DNA of 64,000 bases from Ditylenchus dipsaci. Taxonomy: Eukaryota; Nematoda; Chromadorea; Rhabditida; Anguinidae. A model generated the notes under the pieces. It did no database searches. It worked only from the letters and a program-made list of their open reading frames with translations, and was not told the DNA's origin. Every line of letters begins with the position of its first letter. Position 1 is the first letter of the stretch. The position numbers and the translations under genes are program-made. The stretch spans positions 204,801 to 268,800 of the forward strand of contig SADC01001015.1 of the NCBI GenBank assembly GCA_004194705.1. The letters run 5' to 3'. Of the stretch, positions 10,828 to 21,928 are shown one piece after another.

Positions 10828-12177
10828 CCGTATTTTCTCTAATAAGCGCCCGGGGCGCTTATTAGAGAGTGGCAATTTTTTCAAACTTTAAGTGGTCTGA
10901 AACTTTGGTTTTCATTAACTTTTTGAGCTCTGTAAAAAGTGCCTGTTAGATTTTTAAAAGGCTCAAATTGATTTCACACCCCAAAATACTGATTTCCCGC
11001 AGTAAATTTATTTTTTCTCGCAGTAAATTCAAATTTCAAGCAAAATACTGATTTCCCGCAGTGAATTACTGATTTCCCGCAGTAAATTTGAAAATTTGTG
11101 CAATTCCAGTCAAAAGTTTGCAACAATACGGTTTTACAGTCAGAATCGACGTTGAATCGCTAAGAATCCCAGGCTAAAGTGGCCAGAAGCCAATAAAAAC
11201 TGATGTTTAAAAAGCTTATCTATTTGTGAAAAAAACATTTGCGCGCATCGAAATCCCGTTCTAATTCACTCAATTTCTCAGAACTCAACTCTGAACTATT
11301 ACAAACATTTTTTAAATGCCCTTAACCTTTGAAAATCACTCAAAGTAGTGTTTGGAGTAGTGTGGAGTGGTGTGTACTGATCCGGAATGAAATTTTTAGC
11401 AAATCCGGGCGTCAAATGGCGATTCTCACTCTGCAAACTCACGTTAAACAGCACTAAAAAAGTATCATCTTTATCTACGGAGCAACAATAACAGCAGTAA
11501 TAACAATTAACAATTTTCATTTCTAAAGGCGCTCTAAAGCCCGGCCAACTTTCTTTCTTCGCCCCTTTTTCTTCTTGGCTCCAGTGGTCGTGGTAGTGGA
11601 TCAATAAGTCTTTCGGTTTCCGGTTTCCAGAATTTCGAAGGATCTGGTACCTACAATTACTAAAAGTAGGCGAACTGAACTTAGAACTCTAAGAACTCTT
11701 CTTTATGATAAGTCTAGCTTGTGTTTTCGGATAGCCGAAAATCGACATCTTCTTTCGATTTGCAATTTTTTCGTTTGTCCATATAGCTATAGGTCCTCCG
11801 GGCATTTTGAAACAATTGCTGTAAAAAGCAAATAAAATATTTTCATATGTTCATGAGATAACTGTGTGATATTAGTATGGACAAAAATGCGAAAAAAACC
11901 CGAATTGCACAAAGTCACCAAATTTACTGCGGGAAATCTAAAATTTACTGCGGGAAATCATTATTTTGTTTGAAATTCAAATTTACTGCGGGAGAAAATA
12001 AATTTACTGCGGGAAATCAGTATTTTGGTGTGTGTTTTCACCTACAGCCATTTTTAAAATCCCTCGCAGGAACTTTTTACAGAACTTAAAAAGTTAATGA
12101 AAACAGAAGTTTCAGAGCACTTAAAGTTAGGGGGGGGGCGCTAATTAGAGAGGGGGCGCTTATTAGAGAAAATACGG
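10828..12177. mobile_element. 1.35-kb CCGTATTT-family element
   Basis: TA, then CCGTATTTTCTCTAATAAGC, and at the right CGCTTATTAGAGAAAATACGG, then TA. The arms extend a few hundred bases and include repeated TACTGATTTCCCGCAGTAAA words (10980-11090), mirrored at 11920-12030. It is the largest family member here and has no recognisable transposase. Confidence 0.85.
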
Positions 12178-12179
12178 TA

Positions 12180-12688
12180 TATCCGTGTTGATCGATATCT
12201 TTTGAGTTTTCTGTCTTATATTAAAAGTTGCCATGAGGTGATCTGTATCACATTTCATGCAAAGCACTTCTTTTTGCGGTGTAGCGCACGCGGATGTCCC
12301 TTTCAGTCCAAGTTAATTTTTTTCGTTTCAGTCAAAAAGGTGGTGTCCCAAAAGTGTCCCTTTTTGCGAAAAAGTGCCACCTTTTGTAGGAATTTCCCTT
12401 GTTTGTGTTAAATTTCATCGTTTAGATGACGCGTAACTGGTTAATAATGTCGAGCTGTGTTTTCACGAATACAATCTGTGTGGATGTAAAGAAGAACGAC
12501 TTCTTACAAAAGGAGGCACATTTTGACTAAAAGAGGCTTTTTTCATAAAAGAGGGCACTTTTTCAATAAAGAAGCATATTTTCACAAAGGGGCCTATTTT
12601 CACAAAAAAGGGAGCGCTTTTTGCCATAAGGGGCTTTTTACGTATCGTCCAGTGAAATATTCTTTCATAAAAAGTTTTTAGAGCAAAA
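12180..12688. other. RPL22 upstream region with inverted 'AAAAGTG' words
   Basis: No gene seen. AAAGGTGGTGTCCCAAAAGT-like words (12340-12380) oppose AAAGAGGCACTTTTTC-like words (12510-12640), another degenerate foldback. It directly precedes the RPL22 start, so it must contain or displace the RPL22 promoter. Confidence 0.4.
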
Positions 12689-13761
12689 ATGGTTGTCCCA
12701 AAAGCCAAGTCATCCGGGAAGGGCCCTGCTAAGCCTACTGCTGCCGTTGCCAAACCTGCTGAGCCTAAAGCTGCTGGTGCACAGCCTGTTGACGCGAAAG
12801 CTGCCGCAAAGAAGACCGCTAAGCCTGCAGCCAAGTCTGTCGCTCAGCCTGCTGAAACCAAGCCAGCTACTGCAAAACCTGCCGAAGTGAAGCCCGCCGA
12901 AGCAAAGCCTGCTGCCGCCAAGCCAGCCGTAGTAAAGTCTGCTGCAAAAAAGATAAAGCCGAAGGTGAAGACTTCCACGAAGCAAATCGTTAAGAAGACA
13001 GCTACTGGTGCTGCCGGCAAAAGAAGAAGAAGCAAGTGCTGCAGTTCCACATCGAGTGCAAGAACCCAGTGGAGGATGGTATCTTGAAGACCAACAGCTT
13101 TGTATGTTTTTTCAGTAATAAAGTGTTGTAAGTTTGACCTGTCATGGTGGTCTTATATTTGTGATGGCCTTGCAATCGATTTGTACTCTAGGACTGTTCT
13201 AAGGTGGCCTTTTACTGGGAATATCCCAGTAATGGAGCGACTTTGTACCCGATTTCCATAGTACCTCAAACTTTTTTTATCGGCGTTGTATTAGCGGTGT
13301 CTGGCCAATTTGCAACATTTCACTCTTAGCTGCCTTTCAATTGCAATTTCAATAACGGTCTTAAAATTAGGGCTAATGTGTTGATTATGTGTTTTGAACG
13401 GGCATAGGGTTATCTTCCCTAACTAGCCCCGTTTCAGGAAACATTTCTTAATGAGCACATCAAAGTGGGTGGCAAGACAAAGCAGCTGGCAGCCAATGGA
13501 GTGCAAGTGGAAGCCACAAAGACCAAGATCACTGTCACTTCTGACAATGCTTTCTCTAAGCGCTATCTCAAGGTGGGCAACTTCATTTAAGTTGGGTTTT
13601 TGGCTCTCTATTGATATTTTCAGTATCTGACAAAGAAGTATTTGAAGCGTAACAGTCTTCGCGATTGGCTCCGAGTTGTGGCAAGTGCTAAGGACACATA
13701 TGAATTGCGCTACTTCCAGATCAATCAGGAGGACGAGGGAGACAGTGACAACGAGGCCTAA
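12689..13761 (+). CDS. RPL22: 60S ribosomal protein L22 (eL22) with long Ala/Pro/Lys-rich N-terminal extension
   Basis: Structural protein of the large ribosomal subunit. Three exons: 12689-13101, 13438-13572 and 13624-13761. The conserved body is clear: [20 protein letters not shown], then [55 protein letters not shown], and an acidic end [14 protein letters not shown]. In front lie about 105 residues built of [15 protein letters not shown] repeats with Lys pairs, resembling histone H1 tails and the extension known from arthropod RPL22. Vertebrate and C. elegans proteins lack it. One A is missing in the run at 13019-13022, shifting the frame just before the conserved body. Since the rest is perfectly conserved, I regard this as a sequence error. 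Confidence 0.95.
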
Positions 13762-13807
13762 GTCCAGGAAAAAAGGATGTTATACTTTGCTTTCTGTTGT
13801 TATCCGA

Positions 13808-13813
13808 AATAAA
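13808..13813 (+). terminator. RPL22 polyadenylation signal
   Basis: AATAAA 47 bases after the RPL22 stop codon. Confidence 0.75.
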
Positions 13814-14573
13814 ATTGTTGAGTGAAAGCTTATTCTTATTCAGTCTTGAATGTGTCATCAGTCCGATATTATGGACGGGATATTGTGTCCGCGAGGATAT
13901 TGTGGCGCCGGGATATTGTGTCCGTGTCCGAGCGCACATTGAGGCCAGTCCAGTAGGGTCTCCTGTCGTTATAATGTATTTAACTGGATCATAAATAATG
14001 TTTGTTGCAACGAGTTTTCCATTAAACCGAAAGTTTTTTCAAGTTTACTCTAGTCATAAATGAAGTTGGATGGTCCAGAAAAAGTTAAATTGAAAGTACA
14101 TAAAAACGAAACTAGATTGCTCCCTGAAATTTTTTATGAATGACAAACATCAGTGAATTCATAAAAAGGATAAAAAGATGCAAAATATAGTTACCGTATT
14201 TTCTCTAATTATACAACCGGGTCTGTGATTTTCGACCCCCTCAAAGGGTACTACGTCTTTGGGCCAGTCCGTATTTGGGCCCAGCATTTGGGTCCCAATT
14301 CGAAATTTTTTATATATCCTTGGCAAATCGTCGAAAAATTCATTTTTTTCTCGGCAAAATTCTTATCACGGTGAATATTTCCTGCAATAAATACATCCTC
14401 AGCCTGAGGACCTCAGGTTAATTCATCCTCGAAATTTCCGGGGTTACAGGTTCGAATACTGCAGGTTGCAGACTTTTTTTCTTGACTACTTATAACAGTA
14501 AAATATTTTTCAAAGGATAAGTAAAGTTAAGTTTGAGTACGAAAACCGCTGTTATCGAGCCTTAAAGGGCCAT
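13814..14573. other. Intergenic with short repeats
   Basis: No gene seen. Three GATATTGTG(T/G)C words occur at 13868-13922. A solo CCGTATTTTCTCTAAT end at about 14193 is an orphan terminus of the CCGTATTT family. GGTTACAGGTTCGAATACTG at 14442 matches the B-box-like arm found at 55625 and 58390. Confidence 0.5.
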
Positions 14574-14780
14574 TGCCGTCTCCGACAACGGTTGTCCCCC
14601 GCCAATTCAAAAATTTTTCCTAATCATTGAACTTCTGTACGGATTTTTCAACTTGGTTTCTAACAAACCATACGTGAAATTAAATTCTAGGCATTGTTTT
14701 GTTAGAAACCAATTTAAAAAACCCGTACAGAAGTTCAACAATTAGGCGAAAATTTTTAAATTGGCGGGGTACAATCCAGA
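14570..14780. mobile_element. Partial TTAA-family foldback
   Basis: Left end TTAAAGGGCCATTG, then CCGCCAATTCAAAAATTTTT and a nearly perfect palindrome centred about 14680 (ACTTCTGTACGGATTTTT versus its inverse). The core matches the elements at 42485 and 42969. The right terminus is missing. Confidence 0.6.
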
Positions 14781-14922
14781 ACGCGTGGCCCGCGTCGAGA
14801 CTCGACTATATCTCATTTCATATTCAACAAATATACTACTATATACTGAAATAGTAATCTTTTGTTTTGCTCCTCCCGCAAACGCAGACATTTAAACTGT
14901 GAGATATGCACTTAATTCTTTC

Positions 14923-16237
14923 TCAGACCATGCCTATCTCAATATTACTTGGCCACTCTCCGCAGGCTGCGCAGTTGCCGAAGTAGCAGACTAACACGCC
15001 GCAATCATTGCTCCCGAGCTCCTGATAAGCCACTTTCTTGTTGAAGCAGATCCACTCCTCCATGTATTGCTCGGTAGCTTCTCTTCTCTCTGTCTTGGCT
15101 GTCAGGTATGCTCGAAAAACACACAAAATTCACTAACTCCAACAATAGGGAAAGCTTACATTAGCCCCTAGAATTCCCATCGCCGCTTTTACTTCCGCCT
15201 GCTCAGAGTCCATAAAGACCTTCTTATACGCTGGGACCAGTCCTAGTGGCTTCCACGCATCCAACGATTCTCGTCGTCGTCTGCTTCATCAGGGCGCATG
15301 CAATGACCATCCATTTCCTTCTTGGCTTGAGTGCGTCGTCTGTTTTCACCGGCAGCTAATTTCAAGAAATAGATGAAATCGATTTAACAGATCGATTAAA
15401 CAGAAGACTTACAAATCCACGTATCGTAAGCGATTGCCCAAAATCAGGCGAGCATATGTCAAATGTCGCATCCATGACCAGATATTTGCATCTAGCTCCA
15501 ATTGAAAGATCACTGTCGCTTTACATCACCACGACTCCAGCAGCACGATCCGACACGAGTTCCCATCTAAATGAAAGAACGAATGACAACATTTAATTTT
15601 TTTAATTTGTGTCATGTACCTCTCGGCGGATACCTTGGTGACTTTGAAGAAATTCGGTAAGTCGAATGAATCCAATGGATCACCAAAACTATCTCGCGTC
15701 GATGACGGAACAGCTGCTGACGCTTCTCCTCATACGAGCCGAACTTAATGTTGACGGAGGCCTGGTCCAACAAGTCTTCTACTTTAGCTTGCGACATCTG
15801 CAGCGCCTTCTCTTGGAACTAAGAGAACTACCATTCAAGTTGTATAAAATTAATCATAAAACAACCAACCTTCTCGGATGTGGTTTGTGACTGTTCTCGG
15901 CTTGCATCTTCACTTCTTGGCAGCACTCTCTGCCCATATTCATTTTCCATACAAAGATTGCATTCGGCATGATGAGATCCGAAGATGACACACTTCCCTC
16001 TTTCATTCGCTTCATTGAGTATTGACACGCGGAACATCACCTCTACATTTACTAGCTTGCGTTTGATCCTTCGAGATAACATAACTAGAATGTGCAAAAT
16101 AAAAGGATGCTTACTCGCCACAGTGATAGCATGCGTAGTACTTCTTTTCCTCATTTTCATTGCAAATACAGAATGTATGAAAGCCCTTTTCGCTTCGCCC
16201 GTCTTTCATCTGCCCGAAATGTTTCAACTTGATCGAG
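14923..16237 (-). pseudogene. MULE-like transposase remnant: FLYWCH-type finger, MULE core, Ulp1 protease tail
   Basis: Read on the minus strand. Exon 16237-16115 gives KDGRSEKGF then HTFCICNENEEKKYYACYHC. The next stretch gives RVSILNEANERGKCVIFGSH and HAECNLC; together these resemble a FLYWCH Zn finger. About 15510-15420 gives YLVMDATFDICSPDFGQSLT-IRG, the first-Asp block of MULE transposases. Near 15360-15180 are RKWMVIACALMKQTT and YKKVFMDSEQAEVKA. The last exon (stop 14923) has VAYQELGSNDCGVLVCYF, the Gln/Cys end of a Ulp1/SENP cysteine protease. Each block is cut short and frame changes occur between blocks, so this is a decayed or poorly sequenced element-encoded protein. Many animal MULEs combine these domains. 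No terminal repeats could be assigned to it. Confidence 0.65.
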
Positions 16238-16239
16238 CT

Positions 16240-16845
16240 AAAACATACGAAACAAAAATAACCTTTAAAGACAAAAGGTACAGCCTACACGACGTCCATA
16301 GCTTGATTATCTGTGTTATCCGTCGAAACTTGTCTCGAGATTTGAATTTAAATCAATTCAAAATTTGGCAAATGTCAAAATTTGCGAAACGTTTCGCAAA
16401 AAAGGACAAATGTCAAAATTGCGAAACGACTACGCACCATTTAAAGGGTATGAAAGGGTAGGGAAACCGCTAGTGTCCATCCTGAAAGGGCATATATCTA
16501 TCAAATTTTGAAAATAATAAAATCATTGTCTCCCACTTAAAAACATGCGCTAAGATGGTTTGATAATTATGAAAAAGTTATTTTATCAACGAAAACGCCA
16601 GTACCTAGCATGGTAGTCCTCCAATTGCCTGAGGGTTGCTATAACTATTTGGGAAATACATGGCCGGACTTCTTTATGAAAAATAGGCTTGGCAGTTTGG
16701 GGTCCGGGCGGGAAATGGGAATGGGAATTTGAAAAAAAATTGCTCCTGCGGGAAACGGGAATTTGTGAAATAAGAGAGCAAATCCAAAATTCTGCGATTT
16801 TTTCTTCAAACAAATCAAAAGAAACAAACCAATAGAGGCCTACTC
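16240..16845. other. Intergenic
   Basis: No gene supported. A GGGAATGGGAATTTG / CGGGAAACGGGAA motif pair at 16700-16760 recurs at 17620-17740 in the other orientation (GGGATTCCCGTGGAATTCCC). Confidence 0.4.
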
Positions 16846-16849
16846 AGAC

Positions 16850-16985
16850 TTCCCGAAGTCACGCTTGACTCCGTAGTCAAATGGTCTGACTCCGGAGTCA
16901 AAATCGGTGACTCCGGAGTCAAATCGATGACTTTGGAGTCAGATAGATGATTCCGGAGTCAGCATGAGTTCCGAAGTCAACCCAG
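16850..16985. repeat. GACTCCGGAGTCA palindrome array
   Basis: Seven or eight degenerate copies of the 13-base palindromic word GACTCCGGAGTCA separated by 8-14 bases. The architecture resembles the arms of the hAT-type MITEs in this window, but no TSD was found. Confidence 0.75.
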
Positions 16986-16999
16986 TTTTGTCATGCAAA

Positions 17000-18390
17000 A
17001 CTACTGTAATCATTTGTTTTGCATTTTTTCATGTTGTTTTCGATCGGAATCCTATTTTTTCGCTGCAAGACGATGAAAAAATATACTGTGACAGATGTCA
17101 GCACGAAAAGTTATAGTATGTAGAGAGTGATCTTTAATTTTAAAAATCTTCACCGGAACAAACAAGTGATACGGTCTTGGTTTCAGAATTGAAAAAGCTT
17201 GTTCTCACAGTAAGTACAGGGTGGCCCAAAAAAACGCGGCCACTTGAAAAAAATTTGCGTAGGTAGCTCCTTGCCACATCTCTCTTTCCCAGGAAAATCG
17301 ATGGCATTCGTTAAGCTACCTAGGAGCTTTGTGGTGTTTCTCTTTATCACAGCCGGCATTGTTGAGGAGGTTTCCGAGGGCTTGCCATCCGAAAATCAGA
17401 AACTGACAAGAAAGAGGTTACGTACTTCAATTTTTTTAAGGTGGCCGAATTTTCGTGGGCCACCCTGAAGATTTCTAAATTCTCAGCCGTTATTCTGTTG
17501 AAGAAGACATTCCACCAGAAATGACAAAAGAAATGACAATCAAAATTGCTTATTAGCAAACCTTTTTTGTTTTGACATTAAATAAGTTTGAATTTCGAGA
17601 AAATTTCGGAATTTTTCGAAAAGTGAACGGGCGGGAAACGGGATTTTGAACTTTGAGCCGGCGGGGAACGGGAAAGTGATTATTTTCGGGACATCCAAAC
17701 CGGGATTCCCGTGGAATTCCCGTCCCGCTGCCAAGCCTAATGAAAAATCATGCATACCAGAGTTTATTTATGCTGTAGGCCCAATCAACAAAACTATGTA
17801 CAAATTCCATCTTTTTAGGGTATTTGGATACCCTTTTAGGATGGTTTACCTTGGTCACCCAAGGAAAAAAAGTCAAATTTTCGGTCAATTTTTTTTTAAA
17901 ACTGGCTTTCGCCACCTAAGATACCCTACTTATATAGTTCTATCTCAGTGCGATCGCTTGACTAACACCACCTGGACACCTTAATTTCACTTTTGGATGA
18001 AACTTCAAAACTTTGTTCGATCCCTTACGAACATAAGTAATAATAGCACACAAAGTGCAGCTAAATAAAATAGACAATAGAATGTATACAAATTTCAATA
18101 TAGAATTGAAATTATTGAATTTTTGAATTGGGGCCCAAATGCGGGGCCGAAACGCAGGAACCCAAATGAGGGACCCAAACGCGGGATGCCCAAATGCGGG
18201 CGCCCAAATGCGGAGGGGCCCAAATGCGTGTCAACGCCTCGAAGTTTTCTGAGGCCAGTGACCAGGTAGGTAAACACTTAATACTTCATTATTTTATTTA
18301 CAACCAAACAGTCAACAACAATAAATGAATATATGGCGCTATCGCCTAAGCACAATCAACAAAAAATTCCTGACAACATTTCTGCCTCTT
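17000..18390. other. Intergenic with GGGCCCAAATGCGG word array
   Basis: No gene supported. 18125-18235 holds tandem GGGCCCAAATGCGG-like words in one orientation. Confidence 0.5.
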
Positions 18391-18392
18391 TC

Positions 18393-20617
18393 TTATCGCA
18401 AATGATCTGCCAAAGGCTCTTCCGGTCTGTAGTATTCCAGCAATGAAGGATGTGTAGGCTCGAAAACTTTCTCGTCTACAAGACTGACCACTGATCCTGA
18501 CTCTAGACCGAGGAACACTTGAGACGGCTTCTTTTGCTCAGTGTTTACTTCATCTGCTCCACCTGTGCGTTCATAACCGACAATTTGAGCCAAACGGTCA
18601 GCACTTTCGTTGATTGCCTCACATCTGCCAAATATCTAAACATTTGAGATTAATAGAAGCATAGCTGGTGATAAAGGTTAGATGGCTGAAACATATGGTG
18701 GCCTCAAATCTTTCAAATCCTCTATAATGGAAATAAGTTTGTCCGCGCGCTAGGGTACCTTTCCGTCAAGTTTTTAGTCTTCCATGGTCATGAATCTTTA
18801 TGGTTCGAAATATCGCAAGGATTACGATTTCGCCGATCATTTTTGCAAAACACAACAATTTTAGCATTTAAAGGGCAGAACCAAAAAGAGTTATATCAAT
18901 GAGAGTTCTGCCGTTAAATTGCCAAAACTGCTGTGTTCTTCAAAAACGATTGGTAAAATCATAATTTTTGCGATATTCGTACCAAACCTTTCCAAAAGAA
19001 ATGAGTGAAATATCTTCAAAACTGGGTGAAAAAACTCCAGACGAGAACGAACTTTCTGCCATTATGCTACTAAGGGATTCGACTGTAACTTAATTTGAAA
19101 ATTTCCAAAAGCAAACGCATATTAAAAAAAATGTTTTCCGAAGCAAAAATTCCTACCCTCTATAGTTTGGATTTGTGTAATAGTCCATGACGCTATGTGG
19201 TGGCATCTTCCTAGGCGGAATTGGCTGCCCTGTGCTGAACCACTTCTCCGGATCCACTGCTGCTTTGAGACTCTCAAGGTCGTAGTAGGCTGTGCGTATC
19301 CGACCGCCCGCCTTCTCCACCGCTGCAATGCACGTCATACTGGCCCACTGCACTTCCAAATTGATTTTAGCTGCGAATATTTCTGAGCCCTGAAAAGTTC
19401 ACCAGATGAACTTGAAATGAACTTTTTCACAAAATCACCCACCTCATCCGTCAAACTGATGCCAAACTGTCGCCATTCGGGTTTGACTTGGACTAGCTTA
19501 GTTGAGCACAATGCACAGATATCAATCAGCTTTGTGGTGTCCAAGTAGCCAAGATCAATGATTCGCTGCAGCTCCAACAAAGAAAGTGGCGTGTATTCGC
19601 GTCGAATACTGAAAGGGGCAATAATCACTGGTATAAAAAAAGTTGGCTAATTTTGAATAGCCAGAGGTTTTGTGGGTGACTGACTTGCAAAACTGTACTT
19701 ATGAATTTGACACAGCTAGTCATGTTTTCAATTTTTTGCGTACTCCTGTAAAGCGTGCCCAAGTCTATGAATCTTGCTCCACAGTTCCAGAGGTCTTAAA
19801 AGGGAGTACAATGGCCAATACCCGATGGGTCAGTTATGAAAAACCATAGTACGGTTATCGAAATGTTGTTAGAACTGTGGACCACTATTTATTTTACTTT
19901 ATTCTAGCTTTTCGCAACTTTTAGAACTTGGGTCCGCTCTATAAAAATACGCAAAAAATCTAATTGTTCATCGAAGCTTTTCCCAGGTCATAGTTAGGGT
20001 CCCTTCCCTGTCAGTGACTTGCAGCTAAAAAGTATCTGACCCAACATAATTCTAGTAGAAGGGCACAAGACCCATATGGAGAAACCACACACGGATTATG
20101 AGAAGTCACGATTCAGCAAAAAATTATCAGTAACTAATTACTAAGCTTCGACTTATATAAAAACACCTTTTGACTTATCAAATTCAGCTATACACCCAGA
20201 AGTCTAATTGACGCGAAATGTGTAACAAAATTTTAACATAAAACTTTTAAAACCCTCACTTGACGTCACCATTGAAGTGCCGATCACAAGGAAAAGCTCT
20301 GTGCCACGGTCCGTAGAAGTCACCCCAGACCCAGCCAAGAGGAGGTTTTCTAGCTCTTTCTAGTTCACCGATGGTATGGCCAGCTTGATTGTGTCCCTTG
20401 GTCACTTGTTTCCCCTGAAATCAGACATTTTAGTGGTTAGAAATTTATGACAGAGGCAAACTCACCGAAGTTCTGGCTCCGGATTGTCTCGAAGGTCCTG
20501 CAGTCTGAGTCTTGACGTCTTGCCCACATACTCCAGTGCTCGCTCGGTAGCTGATTGAATTTTCTTGTCCGCCATCTTGGCCACCAACTGAGAAGATTTT
20601 GTAGCGATTTTTGACAT
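18393..20617 (-). CDS. MRPL15: Mitochondrial ribosomal protein L15 (uL15m)
   Basis: Nuclear-encoded protein of the mitochondrial large ribosomal subunit. Five exons in minus-strand order: 20617-20466, 20414-20260, 19608-19443, 19389-19157 and 18635-18393 (stop TAA). Recognisable blocks are LRLQDLRDNPGARTS, KGHNQAGHTIGELERARKPP then LGWVWGDFY, NIRREYTPLSLLELQRIIDL, QFGISLTDEGSEIFAAKINL, EVQWASMTCIAAVEKAGG, IRTAYYDLESLKAAV, QPIPPRKMPPHSVMDYYTNP, RGYLAD and a C-terminal EKVFEPTHPSLLEYYRP. Length is about 310 residues, normal for the family. Two one-base losses break the frame: in a C pair after DN in exon 1, and in a T pair after YLAD in exon 5. Both leave the downstream homology intact. The N-terminus is basic, as expected for mitochondrial import. 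Intron 4 contains a palindromic repeat (about 18800-19070). Confidence 0.93.
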
Positions 20618-20639
20618 ATCTGCAACTCATTCCTATTCC

Positions 20640-21135
20640 TATTGGCACTCTATTTTTTTATGGATGAAGGAAACGGTCGTCATAATTTTCGGAAGTCCAA
20701 ATAAAACTTTTTAGAATTTTTCGGGGTGTGATACAAACAGAAAAGCTGACACTGTCCATAAGAATTCTCCTTATAAAGACAGCTTTTGGCAGGCCGCTTT
20801 AGTGTTTTTATGGAAAGCGTCAACTGTGAGCAGTTTCAGCCAGCAAATTTCGATTGTTCAAGACGTATCAACGGCATAACGACGTTTATCCCATTTTTTC
20901 TCATTTTTTTCGAATTGAGCCTATTTAAATTTCATGTTTTGGCAAGGTTTTTAAATTTTTATTTATTTTGGGGTTGTGCAAACACTTATGAAACTACAAT
21001 TTGTATAATTTTTTCAACTTTTTAGAGTTTATGCGCAGGGCAAGCTAGGATACCAACGTGTGTCCAAAAAGCCAAAAAAAATAATGTTAGCAAAAGGCGC
21101 AAATTCAAAAAGCAAAAAGGGGAACGCCTTTTTAC
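20640..21135. other. MRPL15 upstream region
   Basis: No gene seen. Presumptive MRPL15 promoter, then AT-rich sequence. Confidence 0.4.
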
Positions 21136-21143
21136 ATTTAAAG

Positions 21144-21629
21144 CGTGGTGCGCAAAACAGATAAATTTATCTGAACCGATAAATTTATCTGCCAGATACA
21201 ATTTTATCTGACAGATAAAATTTATCTGCCAGATAAAATTTTATCGGTCAGATAAAATCCGATGTTTAAATAAAAATCACTAAAAAATAAAAAATGGGTT
21301 CTACACTTGCAAATCTATAGAAATTTTTAAGAATGATAGTGACAAAAATAGCTGATGGGTTTTCAAATTTTTCAGCCAGGATTTCTGGCGAAACCCATCA
21401 AATATTTTAGTCACTATTATTCTTAAAAATTTCCATAGATTTGCAACTGTGAAAACCATTTTTTAATTTTCTAATGATTTTTATTTAAAAATCAAATTTT
21501 ATCTGACCGATAAAATTTTATCTATCAGATAAAATTTTATCTGGCAGATAAATTCTATCTGTCAGATAAAAATTTATCTGGCAGATAAATTTATCGCTTC
21601 AGATAAATTTATCTGTTTTGCGCACCACA
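21144..21629. mobile_element. hAT-type MITE with WGATAA-palindrome arms (8-bp TSD)
   Basis: ATTTAAAG at 21136-21143 and 21630-21637 flanks CGTGGTGCGCAAAACAG and its inverse. Each arm is a run of AGATAAATTTATCT / AGATAAAATTTTATC words, so the 486-bp element holds well over twenty GATAA motifs. The centre is a second palindrome around AAATTTTTAAGAATGATAGT. Confidence 0.85.
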
Positions 21630-21639
21630 ATTTAAAGTT

Positions 21640-21928
21640 TTCTGCAGGTAGTTATCTATTTAGGTTTCGGTCAACAAGCACGCCCCTAAACCGAAAATCT
21701 AACTCCATAGTTGCTAAATTTTGATAAAGCTAGCTTTGAGTTATTTCTTCTTTCAAAAATTGAACTCAACAGCTCACATCTAGGAGCCCACAGTCGACTC
21801 GCCCAATAGCAATCACTCCTATTGGCGTTCACCTTCTCAATCACAACAAGCTAGTCACAATTTGTATCCAATCTAATAGCAGTCTTGTAAAAATGTGCCT
21901 CCTTCTGTTTAAATGTGCCCTCTTCTGT
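21640..21928. other. Unassigned spacer
   Basis: I see nothing recognisable here. Confidence 0.4.

Noticed and set aside
12693..13050. Leu-rich and Gly/Arg-rich ORFs in other frames of RPL22
   Set aside because: Shadows of the Ala/Pro/Lys-rich RPL22 extension.
16850..16985. CRISPR-like spaced repeats (GACTCCGGAGTCA)
   Set aside because: Repeat too short, spacers irregular and homologous, eukaryotic context; a palindrome array as in nearby MITEs.
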